DNA from: Nematostella vectensis
Taxonomy: Eukaryota > Cnidaria > Anthozoa > Actiniaria > Edwardsiidae
Direction of reading: 5' to 3'
Assembly (NCBI RefSeq): GCF_932526225.1
Contig: NC_064040.1
Span: forward strand, 12,502,856 to 12,566,855
DNA: 64,000 nt
The notes under the pieces were generated by a model. That model was not told the origin of the DNA. It made no database searches and saw nothing but the letters and a program-made list of their open reading frames with translations. The translations under genes and the position numbers were made by a program. Of this stretch, positions 21,650-33,460 are shown in pieces. Position 1 is the stretch's first letter. Each line of letters begins with the position of its first letter.

Positions 21650-24065
21650 AGCTTAGTGTGATTCAGTTTCAAAAATGATGGCTGTTATGTGTAATTATCC
21701 TGTAGCCCCCCATCCTACTTTTTCAAAGGGTTAGGATTTTTCCAGTTGTCCAGATAAAGAATCCTATTCTTGAAAAGCAGTGTGGAACAGCACCATACAA
21801 AATAACGTGGGTTTGTTAAGCGATAAGCGTGTGCATTCTACCATAGATGTCAAGGCACACCAAATCAGAATGCTGTGGAAAGGAATTAGCTTTTTCGTCC
21901 GATCCATCACAATTTATCATCTGCCAGCCATCGGACCATCTTCTACTTCGATTCGGGACGTTTCGCTAAATTATGACAAAAACAATAATCTATTAAAAGA
22001 AACCAGGGTAATAAATTTACCTTTCGATATTTAAAAAGTTTGGAACGTGTCAAAATTTCAAATAAACCGCCAAGAATAAGTAACTTAACTTTTGTACACC
22101 GTGATTGCTTGCTTTATTCGTTGTTTTGAAAAATCTCGTACTACATAGTTAACATCAAGAAATACAAAAAAGCCAATAACTTATCCGTACTGTTTATCTC
22201 GAGAGTAAATATAAGTAAGTAAGTATAAGTTAGTTATAAACTATAAGTGATGTTCAAAGTAAACACGTTCGTTCGAAATCACGGAATTTGTTCCAATAAA
22301 TCACTTATTCAATGCGTGATTACTAGTAAATTCAAGCACAACCCACCTTGAAAGTGGCCACAATTAGTAATCTCAAATATTATATCGTTCAGACGAAGGA
22401 ATTCAAGAACTAGCAAAAAAACTGATACGATGTTAGAAAACTTTCCCAATTTTGACAACTGAGGGACGCGGTGCTCTTAACAACGAACGGACGGGGGTCT
22501 AAGTTCTAGGGGGAGAGGACATAGCAAAAAATGGCAAGTTTTCCCAAAATAAGGTCTGGTTAACTTCGGTAAGCTTGAATTTTTGCATAGAGGTTCCTAA
22601 TGTTATGTTAACCAACCTATCAAAAAGTGTTTTTTTTACAAATGGATTTGTCTTCGAGATATGAGGCTTAAAGTGCAATTTTCAAATGTTCAAATTATGA
22701 ATTCTCCTCGTTTTTAGGGAGAAGTCGGGCTCTGATCAGAAATTAAGCCACCTTTGCTCGCTAATATGTAAATTTCATATCTTCTAAATTTCGTTAAAAT
22801 TTGGAATTAAGCTTTTGGCCAGAGGAACTCCTTGTATGAGGAATCTTAAGCTTATATATTGAAAATTCAGCAATTAATTAAAACAGCAATGTAAAATGCT
22901 TTGCAGCTCAACGCTATTTTTCGTAGGTTTCGTCACGGTGTAGTTCGTGACAGAATTCAGACGTTGCGTGACGGTTCATGTGACACAAAAGCTAGTTCCT
23001 GCACAGAACGTATTTCAATAACGATTGCTACATCCTTTTATTGCTACCAAGTAAATCATGGAGCGGAAACCTTTACTAGAAGAGGACAGGCATAGCAACA
23101 CTAGCCGAGGTTAGTAGAGCGGAAGATTCTATTTTAGCGAGCATTATTGCGTGAAATGCCTTGTTTTTATTACGAAATGCCATGTTGCAAAATCGCCACA
23201 GATATACGAAATAAGTATTTATTGCACGATGAAAGCTGAATAATGCGAGCAACTTTGATTCCCCATCGTTGCCTTCGAGATACTAGTTCAAGAAGATAAA
23301 AATAGTGTATTACGTCCTGTAGTTGGGCTTAAAAAGGACGTGATTCGAAGCCCACAAAGTTCTTTCAGTCACACACTCTCATCATCACGAATCACCGATT
23401 AACACACTTCCTACTCTAAACTCTAGAACTTATTTTTCACGTTTCATACGAATAACGGCATACAACTCTTAATTAGCATTTTCAGCTGATTTTCTTAATT
23501 TGCATTATAAAGCGCTAGGTAGATGAATTCCAGAGATGAGTTTGAAATCATGACCTTGAGACTCTTGACCATAGCACCCCAGTCGTACCTCTATCTTAAG
23601 TTTGTCACGTATCGCCAAAACCGCACGGTTATAAAACGCACGTATCAAGCATTTTCACTTTAATTACAAGCACCTTCGTGACTGGGGGATTAACGACAGC
23701 GGTAGTTTTTTGTTTAGGAATAAATTATGTCCTTCCTGAGGACCTTAACAGAGAGTCTACGACGGCGCACACGCAAGATTTCAGCGCCCACTACCACATT
23801 TTTAAGTGCGTGGAGAAATACGGGTGCGCCGCGTCGACTCTCGCCGTATGAATTTTAAGTCCGCTTTTAAATGTGTTTTAAACGGTGCAGATAACGCTTG
23901 GTAGCCGTGTCCGTTTTCTTTAAAGACATGTTGATTTTGGGACATATGCAAAATAATTAATTAAATAATAAAATGTGAAGACTCATTGGCAGAGGTAAAA
24001 TTTATTGAGACCTCATTTGTATTTAGCCTCGTACGCGCCGCTCTTAAGGACCGCGCTTCCCTGGG
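21650..24065. other. Interval between the divergent EGF and rhomboid genes
   Basis: No convincing exon was found. The 5' exons of both genes, including the EGF-protein signal peptide and the rhomboid cytoplasmic N-terminus, should lie here or in introns nearby. Open frames at 21780-22034 and 22901-23095 show no family resemblance. Confidence 0.4.
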
Positions 24066-24437
24066 CCCCACGAGCGCCTGCTTCACAGAGCGGCAAAACG
24101 AATTAGCTATTGTCTTTACATGGCCAATCACGATCGAGCGATTGTTTGCGAACAACCAATCAAAACCCATGTTAGAATGCCGCACCCTGGGTTCCCGCTT
24201 TACCCTTAGTGAACTCCTCAATAGCCTCCTTTTCATGGCTATTCGAGGCCGCAATTCTGAATATTTATTGAGCACAAGACGAAACACAGAGCTGTAATCG
24301 TCCGCCATCTTGAATTTTTTCCCTCAAACAGCCAAGGTCAACTTTCCAGGATTTGGAAAGCATTGTTAACTATGTTGGAAAGTGAACGCTGATTGGCTAA
24401 TTCGTTTTGCCGCTCTGTGGAGCAGGCACTCGTGGGG
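24066..24437. mobile_element. Inverted-repeat element upstream of the rhomboid exons
   Basis: Arms CCCCACGAGCGCCTGCTTCA.. and ..TGGAGCAGGCACTCGTGGGG continue inward as CAGAGCGGCAAAACGAATTA and its complement, about 40 bp with few mismatches. No target duplication is seen. A minus-strand frame starting MADDYSSVF lies inside it. Confidence 0.7.
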
Positions 24438-24796
24438 TCTATTTGTATTTTTCTATGTCTGTTTCTGGCTTGTCGTCTCGTCTTGTCTTGTTCTTCCGCT
24501 GTCCTGCCTGCCTATCTACCCGACCGCCTCTTGTTTGTCCACACAAGTACGCCACCCGACCAAGGGAGGGGGGAGGAAGGGCGTAACTGTGCCCCCCTTC
24601 CCTGTATATGCGCCTGCCAGTCTGTGTTACCATCTGTCTTTCTGTGTGTCGTTCTGTGTGTCTGTCCATCTGTCTGCCCGCCTTCTGTTTGTCTGTCCAT
24701 CTACTTCTTATCCCTCAATTGCCCTCAAGACGTCTAAAGGATATCTACCTGTTTGATGGAATTTATTCAGCCACACAAATTTCATTTCTATTTCAG

Positions 24797-27700
24797 GATC
24801 CAACCGCCCAGGATTCTCCCACAAGCAAAGCTATGACCAGCTACCATGCCCGACCAGTTACTATGGTGACAATTACCAGTCAATAATTGCAAACCAACGC
24901 AGATCTAGCTCTGACGGCTCTCAAAGCTGCTCCACCTCAGAAGAGACCATAGAAATTCCTTCGGACATCGCACACCCAAAGAAACACAAGCCTTACTTTA
25001 TTTATTCCGTTACTATAGTAAACATTGCTCTTTTGATATGGACCATTGTCCTTGGAGGAATTGAAAGCATTGGGGCCAGTAAAGAAATTCACAAGGGAAC
25101 TTTTCCAAAGTTCGGGTACACATTCAATTCTTCAAAGTTTGCAGAGAACGAAACACGTTCATTTTACTCCGGCATAAATTTCTTTATTGGACCAAATGCC
25201 AGCTATTTTGTTAAGTTTGGCGCTATGTACTCACCGGTAAGTAAACCTATGTGGGCAATCGTGTGTTGCAATATAGTGACCAATAATGTGCAGCCATTTA
25301 GTTATCATTCATGTGCAACACAATGTCATTGACCAATCACGTGCAGCCATAATATCATTTTACTAACCCTGGGCAGCCATATAGTAACCAATCATGTGCG
25401 ACCAAAATATCATGTGCCCAATCATGCTCAGCCATCTTCTGACCAATCCCGTTCTGCCATATAATCACCTAAACAATCATGTGCTTATCACATGTGATAG
25501 GCTCGAAGCAATGATCAGTACATAGGCTCGAAGCAATGATCAGTACATAGGCTCGAAGCAATGATCAGTACATAGGCTCGAAGCAATGATCAGTACATAG
25601 GCTCGGAGCAATGATCAGTACTACCGGCAACATCATAAATTGACATATGACAATCATTCTTCCGCCATCAGGGCCATTGAAGGATTAGAAAAACTTGGAA
25701 AGAGGACAGGGGGATATAGTGATTATGTATACGATGTGACTTTTTGGGCCACACTCCTACTTATTTGATAAGTTTTTGGCGTGGTATGGAATCTGTAGTT
25801 GTTATCATATTAGAACTGCCTTTTATTCCTTTGTAGAGCGCTATTACTCTTAAGTATTGCTATGTGGGCGCGTTATACTTTTAAGCGTAAATGTACCACA
25901 AGAAAATGTTATGTCTCATTTTCCCTAATACCACCAATCCATTGCTATTATGCCCTCATTAGTGCATACGACCGGACACCGCAATGAGAAAGAGAGATGC
26001 AAAACAAGCAGAAGAAGAGGAGAGTTATACGTGCTGCTCGTTGAATGGAGAGTGTGGGATGATGAAGAGGTAATGGTTTTATACTACCCAGAATATCAAG
26101 CTTAGTTGGGGGGGGGGGGGGGGGGGTAGGGCGTACCCAGTGTTGCCTGAGGGAGGGGGGTTACGCAGTCATAATTATCATATGGGAAAACGATAGTATT
26201 TGACGACCCTTCAATATAGTAATGGCCCACTTTTTTGGTGGTAAGGGAGAGGGTGCATCTCCATGTTGTTGTGATTAATTCATGATTTCTGAGGAACTTA
26301 TAATGCATAAATGTAATTAGCGCACGCACGCACACTTGTAAAAACTCTCTCAGTAATGCACGGTGAAAATAGTAAGTCGAAATAATATATCCTGCGTACA
26401 TCGTTTTGGTATTACGACAATGGTCCTTCAAGCTACACAAAGAACAGCATAAAAATGGAAAAAGCTAAGCAGTGTGCGAGCACATAGGTCACAATACTCG
26501 TGACATTAAGAAAGCCGAAGACATAATGGCTTCGAAAGAAGATCCAAATGTCGAAGAATTAAAAGCCATCAATGACAGACTCACTCGGCGACTACAGGAG
26601 TTAAAGACATTGGACGAAAAAATACGGAATACGGAGCACACTAGCATACACATATTAGCACCAGTCGCGCTAAGCTTAGCTTTAGATCCCACATGGATAA
26701 GCTGTGGTTTAAAGCACTTTGTCCGAGTCGAATTCGCCCTGCAGTTTATTGCCGATAAAGTTTATCTAAGGCAAACCGCTATGCCATGTTGATGAGTCCC
26801 AATAATAACAAAACAGCTGTCCATGGTCGCCGAACTGCAAGGGTAATAATCCTTTACTATCGTCCCGTCTTGGCCGGCTGGTGCCAATGTGTGTATGCTA
26901 GTGTGCTTTTAAAGTTCACCTTTTATAAGAAAACGTTTTTAGCGTCCACGCCTGCTCTTTATTGACATAATGAATTGTGCCCTTATAGCTGCATTGGCAG
27001 ATCAATTGGACGGAGTACTAATTGTTCAGGGTCGCGGCCCCAGTGCCCGCGTGGGATAACTGTGCGCCCGTGTTGTATGGGTATGCATGGGAAGTGTGTT
27101 ATCTTGCCGAGACGACAATGCGACTTCTTGCGTGGTTACTGGAATGAGGATAAGGTCAGTCCACAGTAGCTAATACAGTGGAACCTGGATTTTACGATAT
27201 GGCTCGGGAGAAAAAAAAACTGAATAGTAAAATCGGGGTATCGTTAAAAAGAGGTCCTCGATTTTACGATATAAAGGAAAATCCTTTGTAAATATTGTTG
27301 TAGCGAGGTAGGGTTAATTGTAGCTGTACTCTGTGTAAGACTGTACAGTTACTCTCTGTAAACTGTAATCTGCATTTCACAAGATCTGTCATGTCAAAAA
27401 AATCGATAAACTGTACTCTACGTGTGTAGTGTTTTGAGTTTTTCCTCTGTTTGTTAATAGAAATAATCAGTAACATCGTTGTATCGAGGTCCAAATTACG
27501 CTTGGGAGAACAAATTTGTATCGTAAAATCGAGAATATCGTTGTATCCAATATCGTAAGATCGAGGTAATTTCTCATACATTTCACTGTATTTACGCCGG
27601 AGAAAAGAATGCCATCGTAAAATCGAGGTTATCGTAAAATCCAGGTTCCACTGTACATCTTTTATCCGCGGGATTGGTACTACCCTATTTTTATATATTC

Positions 27701-30700
27701 ATGTCTGGGATGGGCACTTTCCTATATTCACTATTCAATTTTTAAGATTTAGTTGCTGTATTTTATTATCGACAAAGGAAATCAAAGAATGATGTTCTCA
27801 GAATCGCGAAACTATCAGAGGCGGATCCAGAAGCTCCAGTGGGTCGGTGCCCTAATCTCTCCCCTTTTTTTAAGAGAATTGTATGGGAGATAAAATTCAA
27901 ACTTTTTCTTTCCACCATACGCCCCCTTCCCTCCCCCACTTTTTCAGGAAATCCTGGATCCTCCCCTCTCAGACCGTAATGTGCCCGATTTCCACATCAA
28001 ATCGTATGCTCTGATTGGCTCGCCCACGTGTCTGTATCCTGTATCCCGTCCATGTTTCCTACCACCCTGGCCAATCTTGACCTCTATACAGGAACACACA
28101 AGCACACCACCTACGAAACATTTTCTTGCTTAGTCCTTTTTTACCTGTGTAGGGAAGGGTGGGGAGCGTAGTTTTTGCAGGCTAAGCGTCTTGTTCTGCT
28201 TGGCTCATTGAATGTGTAGTTCCAAAAAATATCCATACCCCCCTATTGAGTGGGTCGGAGGTATGCCTCCCCCCCCCCCCCCCCCCCCCCCTCTGGAATT
28301 TCCAACCCACTGGAAAAAATAAATACAGTAACTGTGAAGGAAAAAGGGGATTTTACACCCCCTCCCCTCTGGAAATTCCTCCCCCCCCCCAACCCCCGGA
28401 ATTTCCAATCCCCTCAATGGGGGGGGGAGGGGGGTTATGGATATTTTCTGGAACTACACAATTACCTATTGTTAGATATCCCAGTCTCATTTTTCCATTA
28501 CCTTATTTTCTTGTTTTCATTTTCAATATTTGTTTATCTGCAGCTGCTGTGTAGTGAGGTCAAATGTATTAACAGCGTATGCGGTGGTGACGACACCTCG
28601 GGGCCGGGGCAGGGGTACCGCTTGATGTCAGCAGTTTTCTTACATCTAGGTAACTATGGGAACTGTCTCCATGGTAATGATAATGGTTATAGAGTGAAGT
28701 GACTTGTCGCTCCACTTGTGTCTTCCAGGTATTATACACTTGCTTCTTAACCTTATCTTTCAAGTCATCATTGGCCGAATGATCGAGATCGAAATCGGGT
28801 GAGTTCTTAAAGCTGCAATCGCACCACTTTTCTTCCGGAGGGCCGACTGAAACCTCAACGATAAAAGACTAAAGAATCTATTAGAATCCGCGCTATCCAA
28901 CAAGCCATCCGCTCTAAATTATCAGTCACATCCTCAAAGAAACTTCCAATAGACACACTGCTTGATTTTGCAACTTTGAAATATGTTTAGCGTTTTCCGT
29001 TGAAAATCACTAGAGATTGATGGGTATTCGAGCGGGACTAACATGTTGACATTGCCACTTTAAACGTGATAACACAAGCCTGATCTCTATGTAATGGCTT
29101 GATTTATTTACCCCATTTTACGCGTTTCAACCCTTTTATCATATCGAAATCCCAGTGTTAAGTTTGCTATTAAATTGCAACATACTTTATTCTGCTTAAT
29201 AAGCGCATGTTTTTAAATTCGCGATTTAAAAAAAAATTGTTGACAGAGATTGAAAGTTCTTTAGAGATCTTCCAGTATAAGGACATGTAACCAAATAGCT
29301 CTATGAAATATTCTATTCCTTATTTACCGTAATTTATTATACATTTATGTGCATGTTTATGAACTTTTGTTGTTTTCATTATATTTTAACTCACTTCTTT
29401 CTCCACAAGCGTGTACACCTTACCCCTTATCAGCCTTTTTGTTTTCCGGTCTATACCTCCCTACCCACTACCTCCTCCTTAATCTTCCCATTCACCCTAT
29501 ACGCCATGATAACAACAATTGCATCACTATCCCGTACACTCCTTATAGTCCAACTCCACTCAACGTAGCATTATCCCCACAATTACCCTCCCGCCCTCAC
29601 CCCTGCCACCTACCTCTACCCGTATCACAACCATTATTCCCATTTTATTTCCCCCTTCTCCCCAGGTGCCATGGTACGAATACCCGCTTATAACAAAAAA
29701 GTTAGTAGAGTCGAGTCTCCTCTAGTAACTATGATGTAGCGAAGCTTTTCGATAATGGCTCAGGATCAAGAACACTTTTCCATTACTATAAGATGACTTC
29801 TAAAAGGGACAACGTGTTGGTTTTGTTTTAATTATATTGGTCCGGTTTCAATTGTTGCGTCACATTTTTGGAAAAACGAGAAAATAATGTCACTTGAACT
29901 TCAAATTCGCGAAATAAAATCCCCTGCAAGAACAATTTTTCTCCGCGATCGCGAAATTCAAGATGCGCGAAAATAAAGCAGAATACGGTACCTACATCAT
30001 CCCGATATTTTTGTACTGAAGACCGCACAAAGATTGACATTTTGATGGCGATTGTTTTCTTCGGTTACTAAAATACTTAAAAAAACTCTTCTGGGCGATG
30101 GATGGCACCTCAAATTTGCTGCCTGCCAGCAAGAAAACACCTATCTGTTCCATCGTGAGTTCTGGCATGATGAAGCTGAAAGCGTTACGGTAGCATAAAA
30201 AAATCACCTACTTTGGTTGCCATCCTTCTACCAAAATTGAATATGGGCGGTGCTTAAGTTCCCTAATCTCTTTGGTTAAATTCCCCATTGACCTTGAAAC
30301 TAAACCCCCACATTTTTCAGGACTATCCGAACGGCGTGTATCTATCTGGTGAGTGGACTTGGCGGGAGTCTGGTCAGTGGGGTATTCACTCCCTTGACGC
30401 CACAGGTTAGTACACTGGTGCCTGTACTTCAAAGTCTGAAAATGTCACTCTGTATCTTTCAATTTTATTAAGCAGCTACCTCCACTAAGGTTGGTATATG
30501 TGTTATTCTTCTTTAAAAAGCAGCCAAAAAATCATAGTTATTGGATATTTGTTAACTAAAAAAGTGAATTGCGCGCACACCCCTGTGCCCCACACTAGCT
30601 ATGCGCCTTTCGTAGGTGAGACATATCAGTTTTATTAGAGAGCGAAGTTAAAAAATCTTTTAGACGATGGTAACAAATAACAGCACATTAACAGTATGAT

Positions 30701-31781
30701 GACGACGACGCTGAGATGACGATGACGGTGATGACGACATTGATGATGATGATGACGACGACGACGATGATGATGATGACGACCGACGACGATATGACGA
30801 TGATGATGATTGATTATAATGATAACTATGACGACTCTAATTAAATGATGATGATGATATTCAGGTTGGTTCGTCCGGAGCCCTGTTTGGTTTAATCGCC
30901 TTGATGCTCGCCCATTATTGCTACTATTATCCAAGTCTCCGAAGGCCTTACTGGAACCTTCCTATTCTGCTTTCAATTATTATTCTCTGTTTTGGTGAGT
31001 AGTTTTATAATGTGTGTGTACTTGTACTTGTGTACTTGAAAGCTCCCTACACGGCGTCGATATCTAAATTACACAAAGATGCTTTATATACTGCATATAC
31101 ATCAGTGTATGATGGATTAGGATGATGGTTGGGTTCCTGTCAGCAGTCAAATCTCAAACACCAGAAATATTATGCCAAGAAAGTTTCCACTGCAAGGTAT
31201 TGAAAGTTTGAGCTGTTTAGCCAAGACCCGCGACCTTTGGAATGGCCAATGTAGTCCCGTTGACAGATTAATGAATGTGGTATGTGTGTGTGTATGTGTG
31301 TGGAGGGGGAACCCAGGAGACGAAAGCTTCGAGAAAGATGAATAGCATATGATAATAATAATGGTTTTTACCAGCGTATCCACTTATACAAGCCTTTCAA
31401 AAGAAACTCACAAGTTTTATTCTTGTTAATTTACCATTTCTTCTCATTTAATTTCTTTTTATTCATTCCCATTTTTCAGCATTAGGTACCCTTCCCTACG
31501 TAGGTAACTTCGTCCATATTGGCGGCTTTGTCTTCGGGCTGCTGACCACAGTAGTGCTGACTCGGCGCGGGACTGTAGGCTGGGCTCGGCGCACGTCGTG
31601 TCGGTATTGGAGCATCAAGCTAATATCCCTAGCTCTACTAATCACGCTTACCATCGTGTGCTTTTTGCTGCTTTATACCGTTGAAAATACAGAATTCTGT
31701 AAGAACTGCCACCTGATAGACTGCATTCCTTGGACTTCTAACTTTTGCCCGAATATCACCAACGATGGAGTCCTTGGTTAG
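24797..31781 (+). CDS. Rhomboid with iRhom-type architecture and intact catalytic residues, 5' end missing
   Basis: Eight exons: 24797-25236, 25963-26069, 26989-27154, 28544-28649, 28729-28798, 30321-30405, 30865-30994, 31480-31781. Phases agree throughout (467 residues, TAG at 31779). Exon 1 has a cytoplasmic end, TM1 (PYFIYSVTIVNIALLIWTIV) and NFFIGPNASYFVKFGAMYSP, the iRhom homology pattern. Exons 2-4 code a Cys-rich luminal loop ending LCSEVKCINSVCG, again iRhom-like. Exons 4-5 give LHLGIIHLLLN, exon 7 VGSSGALFG and exon 8 VHIGGFVFG, so the Asn, Ser (GxSG) and His (HxGGxxxG) of active rhomboids are all present, whereas vertebrate and fly iRhoms lose the Ser. The C-terminus (CKNCHLIDCIPWTSNFC) matches the iRhom tail pattern. 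It is expected in ER/Golgi or plasma membrane, either cutting membrane proteins or escorting ADAM17/EGF-type clients. The upstream N-terminal cytoplasmic exons were not found. Confidence 0.9.
25260..25490. repeat. Degenerate ~40-bp tandem repeat in a rhomboid intron
   Basis: About six copies around GACCAATCATGTGCAGCCAT, beginning just after the exon-1 donor. Confidence 0.65.
25497..25622. repeat. 25-bp tandem repeat
   Basis: Five almost identical copies of a unit containing ATAGGCTCGAAGCAATGATC followed by AGTAC, in rhomboid intron 1. The near-identity suggests recent expansion. Confidence 0.9.
26107..26127. repeat. Poly(G) run
   Basis: About 20 consecutive G in rhomboid intron 2, a site where sequence length is likely unreliable. 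Confidence 0.8.
27176..27653. mobile_element. pogo/Tc1-like MITE with TA target
   Basis: Terminal repeats CAGTGGAACCTGGATTTTAC and GTAAAATCCAGGTTCCACTG are flanked by TA on each side. Internal copies of ATCGAGG and CGTAAAATCGAG hint at subterminal repeats. It is 478 bp, has no transposase, and lies in rhomboid intron 3, starting about 20 bp after the exon donor. Confidence 0.85.
27812..27976. mobile_element. Possible small inverted-repeat element
   Basis: Ends TCAGAGGCGGATCCAGAA and CCTGGATCCTCCCCTCTCAG are imperfect inverse complements. Intronic in the rhomboid gene. No duplication was identified. Confidence 0.4.
28213..28460. mobile_element. Inverted-repeat element with G/C-homopolymer core
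   Basis: Ends TGTGTAGTTCCAAAAAATAT and ATATTTTCTGGAACTACACA are inverse complements over about 30 bp, with CCATACCCCC/GGGGGTTATGG continuing inward. The core contains long C and G runs. It ends about 80 bp before rhomboid exon 4. Confidence 0.75.
28807..29063. mobile_element. TTAA-target MITE, copy 3 (diverged)
   Basis: Same internal order as the copies at 2788 and 3627 (CCATCCGCTCTAAATTATCA, then ACTTCCAATAGACACACT) but with degraded terminal repeats. TTAA is present on both sides. It begins 9 bp after the donor of rhomboid exon 5. Confidence 0.8.
30699..30862. repeat. GAT/GAC microsatellite abutting a rhomboid acceptor
   Basis: About 150 bp of GATGAC-type triplets end at the acceptor of the exon with the catalytic Ser (exon start 30865). 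The intron therefore lacks a normal pyrimidine tract there. Confidence 0.75.
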
Positions 31782-32679
31782 ATTTTATTAATGAAGGCAT
31801 ACAAATAGCCACCGAGTGCAAGTTAGTAGACAGGAGACGGGATGCGTCACCATGTTGACTGTATTCCTCCTCAGACTTCAAGCTTTACATATAGATGTAC
31901 GAAAGCTGCGCTTCGCATGTAGTATCAACGGACTTTTTCCTCGGCTATGACGCTATGCGGTTACAATAGGGACCTTATGCAACGACGACGGCAACTCGGA
32001 CGCCGACGGCAGGAACAATGGGATTTGATTCAGAATTCAATAGCAGCACGTGGAAATGCGTTCTGTTTGATTCATTTCAGCCGTTTTCCGTAAAACCACG
32101 ACGTGAAAACTACAAGTTTAAAGGTGAATTGAGGTCGCGGACGTTTTCACTGTAAACTCCACTAATCTACGTTCGCTGCTTAAGAAATAATATCCTTAGT
32201 TTATTTTTATCTATCTCTGACTATAATGTTTTGCTTATTCCATTGCAATTAAAGTATTATTGATCGCCACGTGCGAAAACATATTTTCGATCGCGTTGTC
32301 CTAGCCGTCGTCGTCGTCCTTGCGTGAGAAAGCACTGTTTGGCTAAAGATCCCATTGTTATTGTTTCCATTCAATGTGGAAGACAATTTATGTGAAAAAA
32401 ATCTCAAAATAATCATGATTTGATTACTAAAATTATTTAAGACTATCGATTTATTATGGCTGTTTTCTCAAACTTGGTGTTTGCTAACTTTGACAGAGAC
32501 CCCTCTTAAGCATAAATAAATGAAGTGGCGAACCACCGCCTTGAAATGTTATCGCTTACATTTCTTCTTGTAAAACATTGTTGTTGTTACTGGGAGAGAG
32601 GAATTCCCCGTTAAAACTAGACTTCCCGGATGTTAGGTAAGGCGAAGCATGATAGAGAGTGAGGCTAGCCTACCTGTAT
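31782..32679. other. Rhomboid 3' flank
   Basis: No gene. A first clear AATAAA lies at 32515-32520. Between 31968 and 32330 the ends GCAACGACGACGGCA and GCCGTCGTCGTCGTCCTTGC are roughly inverted, perhaps an old DNA element. Confidence 0.4.
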
Positions 32680-33165
32680 CAAGGGCACCCAACGACCATT
32701 TTCGGTCAAATATCTGTTCGGAAGCAAGGTCACCTACCGATTTCCGGGTCGGCCTAGAAATGTCTACTTTTTTCGGAATTTGTATTTCTAGATCACCTAT
32801 GTTTCTCGGGAAAAGAGCTGGATCACCTAGATTTTGAGTTGCTTTTGTTACCACCATCACCCTTTTCGGGAGATTTTTACGTCCGACATGCTTAAAAAAA
32901 GGAACCCTAGTATTTTCGGGAGCGAGTATACAAGGGACATTACCTAAAAATTTCGCTTAAGGATCTTAGAATCGCTAGGAATTTCGGATGCCTCGGGATG
33001 AGTAACAAGATTTTTCGGATGGCTGTAATTTTGCCTAGCAAATCCGAACGGATAAAAAATATCTAGGAAAGCTCTATATTGTATAAAAATGACTGCAAAA
33101 GAATAAAATCGGTATCTTAACTCATTTTAGGCCGGTTATGAAATTTTCGTCGTTGGGTGCCCTTG
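32680..33165. mobile_element. Inverted-repeat element with recurring TTTTCGG
   Basis: Ends CAAGGGCACCCAACGAC (32680-32696) and GTCGTTGGGTGCCCTTG (33149-33165) are perfect 17-bp inverse complements. The interior contains TTTCGG about ten times at irregular spacing. It abuts the hairpin at 33166 directly. Confidence 0.75.
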
Positions 33166-33329
33166 CTGTAGGCTTTGATAGTTTTTTCGACACGAAAACC
33201 CCGAAAACACGGAGTTCGCACCCCCTGCGGACCTCCCCTTGCGGAGCGCATTATCCAAGATGGCGGCCGTGGTATGCGAACTCCGTGTTTTCGGGGTTTT
33301 CGTGCCGGAAAAACTATCAAAGCCTACAG
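33166..33329 (+). other. Long hairpin holding a possible first exon
   Basis: Arms of about 57 bp (CTGTAGGCTTTGATAGTTTT.. and ..AAAACTATCAAAGCCTACAG) are nearly perfect inverse complements around a GC-rich loop of about 50 bp. The right arm, from ATG at 33260 in the context CAAGATGGCGG, reads MAAVVCELRVFGVFVPEKL and stays open to CCTACAG followed by GTAGGC, a possible donor (phase 1). It may be a real first exon whose inverse copy lies next to it, or a MITE with a chance ORF. No further exon was found. Confidence 0.4.
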
Positions 33330-33460
33330 GTAGGCTGAGTGAGGCATTTTTGTTGTACACTCTTATTTTAATATAGCCCCCCCCCACACACACACACACA
33401 TGGCAAATACCTTCTCAAATGTGTAATTGAACAACCTTTACTTTTGCTTTCTACTAGATA

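Noticed and set aside
23961-24308. Minus-strand ORF starting MADDYSSVF after AAGATGGCG
   Set aside because: It lies mostly inside an inverted-repeat element (24066-24437), has no supported splice partner and no family resemblance.
24382-24756. Cys/Leu/Ser-rich ORFs on both strands
   Set aside because: They come from CTGTCTGT-type low-complexity sequence just before the rhomboid exon acceptor at 24797.
26472-26792. Plus-strand ORF with a coiled-coil-like part (VEELKAINDRLTRRLQELK) in a rhomboid intron
   Set aside because: The rhomboid exons on either side join in phase without it, and no homologue is recognised; it could be a decayed insertion.
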